Positions 1 through 7,310 of a stretch of 17,986 nucleotides of DNA are shown here, one piece after another. The stretch is taken from NCBI GenBank assembly GCA_035645555.1, contig DASQMI010000030.1, positions 1 through 17,986 on the forward strand, read 5' to 3'. The position numbers and the translations under genes are program-made. The DNA comes from Lysobacter_F sp035645555 (GTDB lineage: Bacteria; Pseudomonadota; Gammaproteobacteria; Xanthomonadales; Xanthomonadaceae). Within the stretch, counting starts at the first letter, position 1. Each line of letters opens with the position of its first letter. The notes under the pieces are model-generated. The model worked only from the letters and a program-made list of their open reading frames with translations. It searched no databases and was not told the DNA's origin.

Positions 1-943
<943 letters not shown>

Positions 944-974
944 CGGCGGGCGATCGCAGGGAAGGAAGCCCGCG

Positions 975-980
975 ATTATC
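975..980 (-). promoter_or_regulatory. Candidate -10 element for gcvT
   Basis: Read on the minus strand this is GATAAT followed by CGCGGG, 31 nt upstream of the gcvT start codon, giving an expected leader of about 25 nt. No convincing -35 hexamer is seen 16-18 nt upstream. It would let gcvT be transcribed independently of qmcA-nfeD. Inference from sequence only. Confidence 0.35.
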
Positions 981-1009
981 CCAGAACCGCGCGCCGGGCC
1001 CCCGGGCCG

Positions 1010-1450
1010 CTAGTGCTCGGCTTCCACCCGCAGCAGCATGCCGTCGACGCCGACAATGCGAACCGCGGTGCCCGCCGGCAGCTCGGGGCCGGTGACGTCC
1101 CAGTAGGCGTCGGCGATCTGCACCCGGCCGTGGCCGTTGACGATCGCGCGCTCCAGCGGCACCACCCGCCCGACCAGCTGCTCGGCCCGGCGGTTGAGCA
1201 TCGGCCGGTCGCTCTGCGGCTCGCGCGCGCGGAACCAGGTGCGGTACATCTGGATGCTGATGAAGCTCAGCGCCACGAACAGCGCGATCTGCGCGAGCAG
1301 CCCGGTGTCGGGCAGGACCAGCACCACGAAGAACACCGCGGCCGCGGCGAGGCCGAGCCAGAGCATGAACGCGCCGGGCGCCATCGTCTCGGCGGCGATC
1401 AGCAGCAGCGCCACCGTCCCCCACACCACCGCCGGCCAGTGCCACTGCAT
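1010..1450 (-). CDS. NfeD-family membrane protein (YbbJ-like)
   Basis: This is a 146-residue inner-membrane protein. The N-terminal two thirds hold three hydrophobic segments (about residues 8-25, 28-47 and 50-67), and the C-terminal part (about 85-144) has the pattern of the NfeD OB-fold: LVGRVVPLERAI, then GRVQIADAYWDV, then AGTAVRIVGVDG. It matches the short NfeD1b/YbbJ class, whose E. coli member is 152 residues, and lacks the long-form serine protease domain. The ATG sits 3 nt after the qmcA stop, so the two are almost certainly co-transcribed. NfeD proteins are standard neighbours of SPFH proteins and are thought to act with them in membrane quality control or microdomains; a direct reaction is not known. 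The product ends at a TAG codon. Confidence 0.9.
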   Translation of the reverse strand: MQWHWPAVVWGTVALLLIAAETMAPGAFMLWLGLAAAAVFFVVLVLPDTGLLAQIALFVALSFISIQMYRTWFRAREPQSDRPMLNRRAEQLVGRVVPLERAIVNGHGRVQIADAYWDVTGPELPAGTAVRIVGVDGMLLRVEAEH

Positions 1451-1453
1451 GGC

Positions 1454-2416
1454 TCAGCTCCCGCGCGGCGGCATCGCCGGCGGCGTCGGCGCGGCACGGC
1501 CGTTGCGCTCCAGCGTCTCCTTCGCCAGCTCGGCGATGCCGGCGAGCGAACCGATCATGCCGGCGGACTCCATCGGCATCATCACGAACTTCTGGTTCGG
1601 CGCCTCGGCCAGCGCACGGAACGCCTCGATGTATTTTTGGGCGATGAAGTAGTTGATGGCCTGCACGCTTCCGCTGGCGATGGCGTCGCTGACCATGCGG
1701 GTGGCGTTGGCTTCCGCCTCGGCCAGGCGCTCGCGCGCTTCCGCTTCGCGGTAGGCGGCTTCGCGCTTGCCTTCCGCTTCGAGGATTGCGGCCTGCTTGT
1801 CGCCCTCGGCGCGCAGGATCTCGGAGGCGCGGTGGCCCTCCGCCTCGAGGATGCTGGCGCGCTTCTCCCGCTCGGCCTTCATCTGTCGCGCCATCGAGTC
1901 GACCAGGTCGCGCGGCGGCTGGATGTCCTTGAGCTCGATGCGGTTGACCTTGAGGCCCCACGGATGCGTGGCCTGGTCCACCGCCTGCAGCACCTTGGCG
2001 TTGATCTCGTCGCGCTTGCTCAGCGATTCGTCCAGGTCCATCGAGCCGATCGCGGTGCGGATGTTGGTCATTACCAGGTTGAGGATGGCGACCTCGAGCT
2101 GCGCCACCTCGTAGGCCGCCTTCGCCGCATCCAGCACCTGGAAGTAGACGACGCCGTCGACCTTGACCACCGCGTTGTCCTTGGTGATGACGTCCTGGCT
2201 GGGCACGTCCATCACCTGTTCCATCATGTTGATCTTGCGGCCGACGCCATAAATGATCGGGATCAGGAAGTGCAGGCCGGGGTCGAGCGTGCGCGTGTAC
2301 TTGCCGAAGCGCTCGACCGTCCAGTGGTAGCCCTGCGGCACCATCCGGACCGCCTTGAACACGAGGATGACGCCGGCGACCAGCAGCGGGATCGCCAATA
2401 GGGTGCCCAGTTCCAT
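1454..2416 (-). CDS. qmcA: SPFH/band-7 (stomatin-like) membrane protein
   Basis: A 320-residue paraslipin/QmcA-type protein. Residues 5-25 form one N-terminal membrane anchor. The SPFH (band 7) domain spans about 22-190, with VPQGYHWTVERFGKYTRTLDPGLHFLIP and DVITKDNAVVKVDGVVYFQV as typical blocks. Residues 180-240 are an Ala/Glu-rich coiled coil with repeated EAEG-type heptads, and the C-terminus (240-320) includes the AINYFIAQKYIEAF block typical of the family. The frame stays open 27 codons further upstream, but I chose ATG at 2416 because GGAGG stands 6 nt before it and the family begins with this membrane anchor. It heads an operon with nfeD. The role is oligomeric scaffolding in the inner membrane linked to proteolysis and envelope stress; the biochemical activity is unclear. 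Family assignment is firm, the gene symbol is by similarity to E. coli QmcA/YbbK. Confidence 0.93.
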   Translation of the reverse strand: MELGTLLAIPLLVAGVILVFKAVRMVPQGYHWTVERFGKYTRTLDPGLHFLIPIIYGVGRKINMMEQVMDVPSQDVITKDNAVVKVDGVVYFQVLDAAKAAYEVAQLEVAILNLVMTNIRTAIGSMDLDESLSKRDEINAKVLQAVDQATHPWGLKVNRIELKDIQPPRDLVDSMARQMKAEREKRASILEAEGHRASEILRAEGDKQAAILEAEGKREAAYREAEARERLAEAEANATRMVSDAIASGSVQAINYFIAQKYIEAFRALAEAPNQKFVMMPMESAGMIGSLAGIAELAKETLERNGRAAPTPPAMPPRGS

Positions 2417-2422
2417 CGTCCG

Positions 2423-2427
2423 CCTCC
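2423..2427 (-). promoter_or_regulatory. Shine-Dalgarno fixing the qmcA start
   Basis: GGAGG on the minus strand, 6 nt before the ATG at 2416. It decides against the upstream in-frame ATG at 2497, which would add 27 residues in front of the membrane anchor. Confidence 0.8.
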
Positions 2428-2445
2428 GACCCGGAGTTAGGATCG

Positions 2446-2451
2446 AGTATA
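2446..2451 (-). promoter_or_regulatory. Candidate -10 element for qmcA-nfeD
   Basis: TATACT on the minus strand, 29 nt before the qmcA ATG, matches the sigma70 -10 at five of six positions. The -35 is not recognisable. It lies in the 89-nt divergent region shared with the ECF sigma gene; I see no convincing promoter pointing toward the sigma gene there. Confidence 0.45.
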
Positions 2452-2505
2452 GGCCCGCGCCGCCGCCTGCGACGGTTCGGCCCGCTGGCGCATCCAAGGG
2501 TTCGA

Positions 2506-3099
2506 ATGCCCGCCGAATCCGCCCCGCCGACGCCGGTCCGCTCCAGCTTCGCGATCGACGTCCCCGACCTGCTGCTGGCGCGCGCCCGTGCCGGCGAGCG
2601 GGCGGCGTTCGAGCAGCTGTACCGCTGGTTCGAGCGTCCGGTGTTCACCCTGGCGCTGCGCATGTGCGGCGACCGCGAAGAAGCGGCCGAGGTGCTGCAG
2701 GAAACCATGCTCAAGGTGCTGGCGAAGATGGGCGATTTCCGCGGCGGCAGCCCGTTCTGGGGCTGGCTGCGGCAGATCGCGGTCAACGAGGCACTGATGC
2801 GCCTGCGCGGGCGCAGGCGGCTCGACGAGGAAGCGGCGTTCGACGAGCACACGGTCGCCGACGATCACGTGCCGCCGCCGCCCGCAGCGGCCGACGCGGC
2901 GCTGCTGCAACGCGCGCTGATGCAGCTGCCGGCGGCAACCCGCAGCGTGCTGTGGCTGTACCACGCCGAGGGCTACACGCACGAGGAGATCGCTGCGCTC
3001 ATGCAACGCACCCCGAGTTTCTCCAAGTCGCAGCTCGCACGCGGCAGCCGCCGCCTGCGCGCGCTGCTCGACACCGTCGCGGAGAAGGCCCATGCCTGA
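2506..3099 (+). CDS. ECF-type RNA polymerase sigma factor
   Basis: A 197-residue group IV (ECF) sigma factor. Region 2 covers about residues 20-103, with REEAAEVLQETMLKVLAKMGDF as the core-binding helix and GSPFWGWLRQIAVNEALMRLR covering the -10 recognition part. An acidic, proline-containing linker (about 104-126) joins to region 4 (about 128-190), whose helix-turn-helix reads YTHEEIAALMQRTPSFSKSQLARGSRRLR. There is no region 1 or 3, as expected for the class. The start ATG has a weak AAGGG 7 nt ahead. The gene overlaps the next by 8 nt, suggesting translational coupling, and is first of a three-gene operon with a membrane anti-sigma candidate and a secreted PDZ protein. That context points to an envelope or extracytoplasmic stimulus. 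Neither regulon nor stimulus can be read here. Confidence 0.92.
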   Translation: MPAESAPPTPVRSSFAIDVPDLLLARARAGERAAFEQLYRWFERPVFTLALRMCGDREEAAEVLQETMLKVLAKMGDFRGGSPFWGWLRQIAVNEALMRLRGRRRLDEEAAFDEHTVADDHVPPPPAAADAALLQRALMQLPAATRSVLWLYHAEGYTHEEIAALMQRTPSFSKSQLARGSRRLRALLDTVAEKAHA

Positions 3100-3874
3100 T
3101 GCCGATTCCCGTCTCCATCGCCTGCCGCCGGCCAGCTGGGGCGAGGCGTTCGCCGCGTTGCCGCTGGAGGCGCCGCCCGCCGAGGCCTGGCCGCGGCTCG
3201 CCAGCGCGCTCGAGCGCCGTCGTCGACCCGCACGTCGGTGGATCGGCGGCGCCGCGCTCGCGGCCAGTGTGGTCGCCGCACTCGCGCTGAGCTTGCCGCG
3301 GCTGCAGGACCAGAATCCGGTCGACCGCGCCACGGCGGTCGCCACCACCGCGCCGACGGCAGCGCCGGCCGTGCGCACCGACCCGCCCACATCGACCGCA
3401 TCGCTAGCGCGCGTCGCCGCCGCCACACATGCGCCTGCGGTCGTGCCCGACGCGGCACCCGGCACGCCGGCGCAAGCCGCGCGCGCGTCGCGGCGTGGTG
3501 CGGCGAACGCAACACAACCCGCACCGGACACTGCGCTCGTTGCGACGCAAACGCCCGCGGCCGCATCTGTAACCGAGGACGATGCGCTGTATCGGCTGCA
3601 GGACGAGTCGAACCAGCTGGAGGCCCTGGTCGCGCTGGCACGCGACGACCGGGTCACCAGCGGACCGGCGGCGGTAATGGCCTCGCAGCTGGATGGCCGC
3701 ATCGCGTTGATCGACGTGGCGCTGACCGACGCGCAGCTCGGCGAGGCGGAACGCGTCCAGCTCTGGCAACAGCGCGTGGCCGCATTGCGCGAACTGGCCG
3801 GGCTGGAAAGCACGCAACGCTGGCTGGCCGCCAACGGCGAGTCCTATGACGGCGCGCTGGTCAGTCTGGATTGA
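3092..3874 (+). CDS. Single-pass membrane protein, probable anti-sigma factor
   Basis: A 260-residue protein with about 50 N-terminal cytoplasmic residues (WGEAFAALPLEAPPAEAWPRL block, then a run of arginines), one membrane helix (about 51-69), a low-complexity Ala/Thr/Pro linker (about 70-160) and a predicted helical C-terminal domain (about 163-258), presumably periplasmic. The start overlaps the sigma gene by 8 nt and has GGAGAAGG just ahead, inside the sigma gene. Position and topology are those of an ECF anti-sigma factor. No zinc-binding HxxxCxxC motif is present, so it is not a ZAS-type anti-sigma. I do not recognise a named family. The anti-sigma role is inferred from context; it could instead be a structural or signalling partner. 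The linker carries less biased codons than neighbouring genes, consistent with weak constraint. Confidence 0.7.
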   Translation: MPDADSRLHRLPPASWGEAFAALPLEAPPAEAWPRLASALERRRRPARRWIGGAALAASVVAALALSLPRLQDQNPVDRATAVATTAPTAAPAVRTDPPTSTASLARVAAATHAPAVVPDAAPGTPAQAARASRRGAANATQPAPDTALVATQTPAAASVTEDDALYRLQDESNQLEALVALARDDRVTSGPAAVMASQLDGRIALIDVALTDAQLGEAERVQLWQQRVAALRELAGLESTQRWLAANGESYDGALVSLD

Positions 3875-3895
3875 ACTCAACCTCCGAGGTGATCG

Positions 3896-5179
3896 ATGCA
3901 AGGTTCCTTCTCTAGCACCCGCCTGCTGGCCGGTGCCGTGGCCCTGGCGCTTGCGTTCGGCGCGCTGGCGCAGGGCGATTCCACCGAACAGAAGCGCAAG
4001 GAGCTGGACGCCGCACGCGCCGAACTCGAGCGCGCCGCGCGCCGGGTCGCCGAGTTGTCACGCGAGCTCGGCGAGCACGGCCACCCGCCGGCCCCGTTCC
4101 GCTTCGAGCACTTCCGCGCCGCGCAGAAGCCGGTGCTGGGCGTGGTGCTGGAAGCCGACGGCCGCAGTGGCGTACGCATCGCCGAGGTGACGCCGGACAG
4201 CGGCGCGGCCAAGGCCGGCCTGCGCGGCGGCGACCGCATCGTCAGCGTCGATGGCAAGGCGGTCGCCGGCGCCGACGGCGAGGCGCGCCTGCGTCACCTG
4301 CGAGAGCTGCTCGCCGGGCTGGAGGCGAACAAGCCGGTGGCGATCGGCTACGAACGCGACGGCAAGCGCGCCAGCGCGCAGGTGACGCCGCAGACCCGCG
4401 ATCCGGTGATGGTGATGCGCAGCCACCGGCTGGCGCCGGACGCGCACGGCGATGTTCTGCGCTTGCGCGAGCACGAAGGCATGCGCGCGCATGGCCGGCT
4501 GGCGCCGCTGGTGGCGCCGGCAGTGCGCGCGGAGATCATGCGCCTCGGGCCCGACGGCCGCTGCGAGAAGGGCGGCAAGGAAGGCGAAGCGTGCCGGATC
4601 AAGGTGCTGAGCGAGGCGTTCCGCTGGAACGGCCTCAACCTCGCCTCGGTGGACAAGGACCTCGGCCGCTACTTCGGCACCGATTCCGGCGTGCTGGTGC
4701 TGAGCACGACCGCCGACTTCGGCGACCTGCGTCCGGGCGACGTGATCCGCAAGATCGACGGCAAGCCGGTCGCCTCGCCGCGCGAGGCGATGGACGCGCT
4801 GCGCGGCAAGCCGGAAGGCGCGACGGTCGGCGTGGAATACCTGCGCGATCGCCGCAGCGCGACCGCGCAGCTGAAGGTGCCGAAAGCGATGCGCATCCCG
4901 CTGCCGCCGCGCCCGCCGGTGCCGCCTGCTCCACCCGCCCCGCCGTCCGCTCCGGCCGCGCCCGCGGCGCCACCGGCCCCGCCCGCACCGCCGGCGCCGG
5001 TCGCGCATGGCGAGCACACGCTCGCGTTCGCGCCGTTCGACGTGGTGATCGACCTCGATCCGGCGGAGATGCTCGTGCACACGCTCGACATCGAGGGCGG
5101 CGAAGCGTTCGCGCTGCTACCGCCGCCGGATCACCTGCTGCTGCCGGCGCCGCTCCCCGCAGAGCGCCACGTCGACTGA
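3896..5179 (+). CDS. Secreted/periplasmic double-PDZ domain protein
   Basis: A 427-residue protein with a signal peptide (residues 1-26, cleavage likely after FGALA/Q), then a charged coiled coil (about 30-60). PDZ 1 is about 78-166, with LGVVLEADGRSG, the AAKAGLRGGDRIVSVDGK core and a closing VAIGYERDGK. A linker follows with the only two cysteines, Cys223 and Cys233. PDZ 2 is about 243-328 (GVLVLSTTADFGDLRPGDVIRKIDG). A Pro/Ala-rich stretch (335-369) precedes an acidic-hydrophobic tail. No protease catalytic motif (GNSGG or HEXXH) is present, so it is PDZ-only. The start is backed by GAGGTGAT, a near-perfect Shine-Dalgarno, and lies 21 nt after the anti-sigma candidate. As PDZ domains in DegS and RseP control envelope-stress sigma factors, this could be a sensing or tethering component; that is inference. 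Confidence 0.85.
   Translation: MQGSFSSTRLLAGAVALALAFGALAQGDSTEQKRKELDAARAELERAARRVAELSRELGEHGHPPAPFRFEHFRAAQKPVLGVVLEADGRSGVRIAEVTPDSGAAKAGLRGGDRIVSVDGKAVAGADGEARLRHLRELLAGLEANKPVAIGYERDGKRASAQVTPQTRDPVMVMRSHRLAPDAHGDVLRLREHEGMRAHGRLAPLVAPAVRAEIMRLGPDGRCEKGGKEGEACRIKVLSEAFRWNGLNLASVDKDLGRYFGTDSGVLVLSTTADFGDLRPGDVIRKIDGKPVASPREAMDALRGKPEGATVGVEYLRDRRSATAQLKVPKAMRIPLPPRPPVPPAPPAPPSAPAAPAAPPAPPAPPAPVAHGEHTLAFAPFDVVIDLDPAEMLVHTLDIEGGEAFALLPPPDHLLLPAPLPAERHVD
4898..5005 (+). repeat. Pro/Ala low-complexity coding repeat in the PDZ gene
   Basis: Imperfect tandem CCGCC/GCGCC-type triplets encode residues 335-369 as PPAPPAPP-like units. Such a stretch may span the peptidoglycan or act as a flexible spacer, and is prone to length variation. 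Confidence 0.75.
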
Positions 5180-5200
5180 GCGCCCGCGTGTTCCCCCTTC

Positions 5201-5230
5201 AGCCCGCGCCTCTCCGACGCGGGCTTTTTC
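5201..5230 (+). terminator. Intrinsic terminator of the sigma/anti-sigma/PDZ operon
   Basis: AGCCCGCG (5201-5208) and CGCGGGCT (5218-5225) form an 8-bp stem around a 9-nt loop, followed at once by TTTTT. It begins 21 nt after the PDZ stop codon. On the opposite strand the hairpin has no U-tract, so it serves the plus-strand operon only. Confidence 0.88.
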
Positions 5231-5248
5231 TTTGCACCGCACGGGCGT

Positions 5249-6046
5249 TCAGGGCGTGCGGGGCGAGCGCAGCGGACGCGCCGCAGCATCGGTGCGCGCC
5301 GCCTTCCGCAGGCTGCGCAGCCCGCGCGCGCAGATGCGCGCAGCCGCCGGCGACGGATCTTCCGCAGCCCAGCGCGCGCACAGCGCGCGCACCCAGTCCG
5401 GCTGCGACTTGGCGGCGTCGTTGAGCCAGTTGCCGACCGCATCCTGCACGTAGCGCGCCGGGTCGGCACGCAGCGGCTCCAGCAGCGGCAGCCCGCGCGC
5501 GGGCTCGCGCTTGAGCGGCTCCAGGTGCGTGCTCCACACCCCGCGCGGACGGGTCGCCTCGACCGCGAACCGACGCAGGCTGGACGAGCTCTCGCGCGTC
5601 CACGGGGTCAGCAGCGCGATCGCGGCATCGAGGTCGTCCGCGACGTGGGGACGCATTGCCAGCCACGCCCATTCGCGCACGCCGAAGTGCGGGTCGTCGG
5701 CGAGCGGCCGCAACCGCCGCAGGCGCTGGGCGAGATCCACGCCGGGCATGGCCGCGAGCGCGAACGCGCACCAGCCGCGCACCGTGTCCGCCGGATGCGC
5801 GCACAGCGCCTCCAGCCCGTCCGGCGTCAGCCGCGCCTGCAGCAGCGCGCCGGCCGCCGCCATCCGGCGGCTGATCGGCAACCGCGCATGCGGATCGAAG
5901 TCCGAGGCCAGCGCCGGGAGCACCGCGCGCATCAGCACCGCCTGATCGAGCGCGAGCGCTTCGGCGAGCGTGCGGGTTTCGACCTGGCCGCGGTCCAGCG
6001 CGCGCTGGCGCGCGTAGTCGATCCCGCTCGCCGGCCCGGGGCTCAC
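5249..6046 (-). CDS. HEAT-repeat DNA alkylation repair-like protein (AlkC/AlkD superfamily)
   Basis: A 265-residue all-helical protein with HEAT-like repeats. Conserved blocks are LPISRRMAAAGALLQA (56-71), DDPHFGVREWAWLAMRPHV (117-135), SLRRFAVEATRPRGVWSTHL (156-175), and LEPLRADPARYVQDAVGNWLND (189-210). The RPRGVW and YVQD-NWLND blocks are those of the bacterial DNA alkylation repair family around COG4335 (AlkC-like) glycosylases, which excise alkylated bases without base flipping. I chose the GTG at 6046 because it overlaps the aldo/keto reductase stop as GTGA, giving tight coupling; the open frame continues upstream but only as a shadow of that gene. The next in-frame methionines are internal to the conserved fold. 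Enzymatic activity on DNA is not proven by this sequence; a structural HEAT protein is the alternative. Confidence 0.8.
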   Translation of the reverse strand: MSPGPASGIDYARQRALDRGQVETRTLAEALALDQAVLMRAVLPALASDFDPHARLPISRRMAAAGALLQARLTPDGLEALCAHPADTVRGWCAFALAAMPGVDLAQRLRRLRPLADDPHFGVREWAWLAMRPHVADDLDAAIALLTPWTRESSSSLRRFAVEATRPRGVWSTHLEPLKREPARGLPLLEPLRADPARYVQDAVGNWLNDAAKSQPDWVRALCARWAAEDPSPAAARICARGLRSLRKAARTDAAARPLRSPRTP

Positions 6047-7020
6047 GCCGTCGCGGCCTCGATCTGGTCCCATTCCGCTTCGCTCAGCTGCTCGACGAGC
6101 TCGAGCGCGCGGAGGTTCTGCAGCAGCTGTTCGACGCGGCTGGCGCCGAGGATCACGCTCGACACGTGGGGATTGCGCAGGCACCAGCCGATCGCCAGCG
6201 GCGCCGGCTCGCGGCCCAGCGCGCGCGCGGCCTCGGCGTAGCGGCGCGCGCGCTCGAGCCGGCGCTGCTCCTCGTCGCCGACCACGATCCGGCGCAACCA
6301 GCCCATCCCATCGCGGTTGAGGCGCGAGTCGCCGTCGGAGGGCTCTACGCCGCTGTACTTGCCGGTCAGCAGGCCCGACGCCAGCGGCGAATAGGTGGTG
6401 GTGCCGAGGCCGACCTCGGCGTACAGCGGCGCGTATTCCAGCTCCACGCGCTCGCGGTGCAGCAGGTTGTACTGCGGCTGCTCCATGGTCGGCGCGTGCA
6501 GGTGGTGGGCGCGCGCGATGCGGTGCGCCTCGCGGATCTGCACCGCGCTCCATTCCGAGGTGCCCCAGTACAGCACCTTGCCTTGGCGGATCAGCGTATC
6601 CATCGCCCATACGGTTTCCTCGATCGGCGTGGCCGGATCGGGGCGGTGGCAGTAGTAGAGGTCGAGGTAATCCACGCGCAAGCGTTTCAGCGCGGCGTGG
6701 CAGGCATCGGTGACGTGCTTGCGCGACAGCCCGCGCTGGGTCGGGCGCGGATCGCGCGCGGCGCCGAAGAAAACCTTGCTCGACACGCACCAGCCGTCGC
6801 GCGGCAGGCGCAGGTCGGCGATCACATCGCCCATCACCTTCTCAGCCTCGCCGTTGGCGTAACCCTCGGCGTTGTCGAAAAAGGTGATGCCGTGGTCCCA
6901 GGCCGCGGCGATCAGGTCGCGCGCGGTGGAGCGGCCGATCTGGTTGCCGAACGTGACCCAGGCGCCGAACGAGAGCGCGGAGATCTGCAGGCCGGAGGCG
7001 CCAAGCCGACGGTAGAGCAT
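6043..7020 (-). CDS. Aldo/keto reductase, Kv-beta-like group
   Basis: A 325-residue NADPH-dependent (beta/alpha)8 oxidoreductase that reduces aldehydes or ketones in the cytoplasm. The catalytic tetrad is visible as Asp49 and Tyr54 (FFDNAEGYANGEAE), Lys82 (VSSKVFFG) and His125 (YYCHRPDP). The CHRPDP block, the short loops and the C-terminal ILGASRVEQLLQNLRAL cofactor-binding block place it with voltage-gated potassium channel beta-subunit homologues (AKR6/AKR14, YghZ-like) rather than with the xylose reductase types. No potassium channel gene is nearby. It is first of a two-gene minus-strand operon and its TGA overlaps the GTG start of the alkylation repair-like gene by 4 nt. No clear Shine-Dalgarno precedes the ATG. 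Substrate cannot be deduced; detoxification of reactive carbonyls together with a repair gene is a possible theme. Confidence 0.93.
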   Translation of the reverse strand: MLYRRLGASGLQISALSFGAWVTFGNQIGRSTARDLIAAAWDHGITFFDNAEGYANGEAEKVMGDVIADLRLPRDGWCVSSKVFFGAARDPRPTQRGLSRKHVTDACHAALKRLRVDYLDLYYCHRPDPATPIEETVWAMDTLIRQGKVLYWGTSEWSAVQIREAHRIARAHHLHAPTMEQPQYNLLHRERVELEYAPLYAEVGLGTTTYSPLASGLLTGKYSGVEPSDGDSRLNRDGMGWLRRIVVGDEEQRRLERARRYAEAARALGREPAPLAIGWCLRNPHVSSVILGASRVEQLLQNLRALELVEQLSEAEWDQIEAATA

Positions 7021-7049
7021 GGTGGGTTCACTGGTGCGGAGAAGGCGGC

Positions 7050-7055
7050 ATCGTA
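7050..7055 (-). promoter_or_regulatory. Candidate -10 element for the aldo/keto reductase operon
   Basis: TACGAT on the minus strand followed by GCCGCC, 29 nt before the ATG at 7020. No clear -35. Supported mainly by resemblance to the other candidate -10 sites in the window. Confidence 0.3.
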
Positions 7056-7116
7056 ACGAAACCGGCTTCCGCGCCGCGGAACCGGGTTCGCGCGGGGCCG
7101 TAGCGTGATGCGGCGG

Positions 7117-7122
7117 TACAGT
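7117..7122 (+). promoter_or_regulatory. Candidate -10 element for the Mn riboswitch transcript
   Basis: TACAGT followed by GCGCGCC. Initiation about 7 nt downstream would start the RNA close to 7129, a few bases before the first aptamer helix, which is what such a riboswitch needs. No recognisable -35. Confidence 0.4.
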
Positions 7123-7133
7123 GCGCGCCTCTT

Positions 7134-7239
7134 CCTCCGGGGAGTAGCCCGCCGTCTACCGACGGTCCGCGCGTCAACATGCTTGGCCGGCCGGCCATGG
7201 CACGCGGGAGCCGCAACGCGGCTCGGGCAAGACCGAAGG
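7134..7239 (+). promoter_or_regulatory. yybP-ykoY manganese riboswitch aptamer
   Basis: Signature elements of the family are all present in order: GGGGAGTAGC (7139-7148), the GTCAACATGC block (7173-7182), and GCAAGACC (7227-7234). P1 pairs CCTCCGG (7134-7140) with CCGAAGG (7233-7239), six of seven positions. Inside are hairpins CCGTC/GACGG (7152-7165), a CCGCG/CGCGG helix (7167-7171 with 7203-7207) carrying the palindromic TGGCCGGCCGGCCA, and GAGCCGC/GCGGCTC (7208-7224). Known members bind Mn2+ and activate manganese efflux genes such as mntP and alx. The gene that follows is a TMEM165/GDT1-family transporter, consistent with that. Confidence 0.92.
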
Positions 7240-7254
7240 CGGACGCCGCATCCC

Positions 7255-7304
7255 GGGCCGGGCTGCGCGTACGCCTTCGCGTCAGCGAGCGCCCGGCCCC
7301 GGAG
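7255..7304 (+). promoter_or_regulatory. Expression platform of the Mn riboswitch with Shine-Dalgarno
   Basis: GGGCCGGGC (7255-7263) can pair with GCCCGGCCC (7291-7299), leaving the Shine-Dalgarno GGAG (7301-7304) free 6 nt before the ATG. Alternatively CCCCGGAG (7297-7304) is perfectly complementary to CTCCGGGG (7135-7142), the 5' strand of aptamer P1. The two states exclude each other, so metal binding that locks P1 should release the ribosome site. No U-tract follows, favouring translational over transcriptional control. Confidence 0.65.
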
Positions 7305-7310
7305 TAATCG

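Noticed and set aside
988..1008. GC-rich inverted repeat between nfeD and gcvT as terminator
   Set aside because: Only a 5-bp stem with a tiny loop and no U-tract; read-through into gcvT is as likely.
944..1009. Glycine riboswitch before gcvT
   Set aside because: The 66-nt gap is too short for even a single glycine aptamer with platform, and no conserved core is seen.
2417..2505. Autoregulatory ECF promoter upstream of the sigma gene
   Set aside because: No AAC-type -35 with a matching -10 at suitable spacing could be found in the divergent region.
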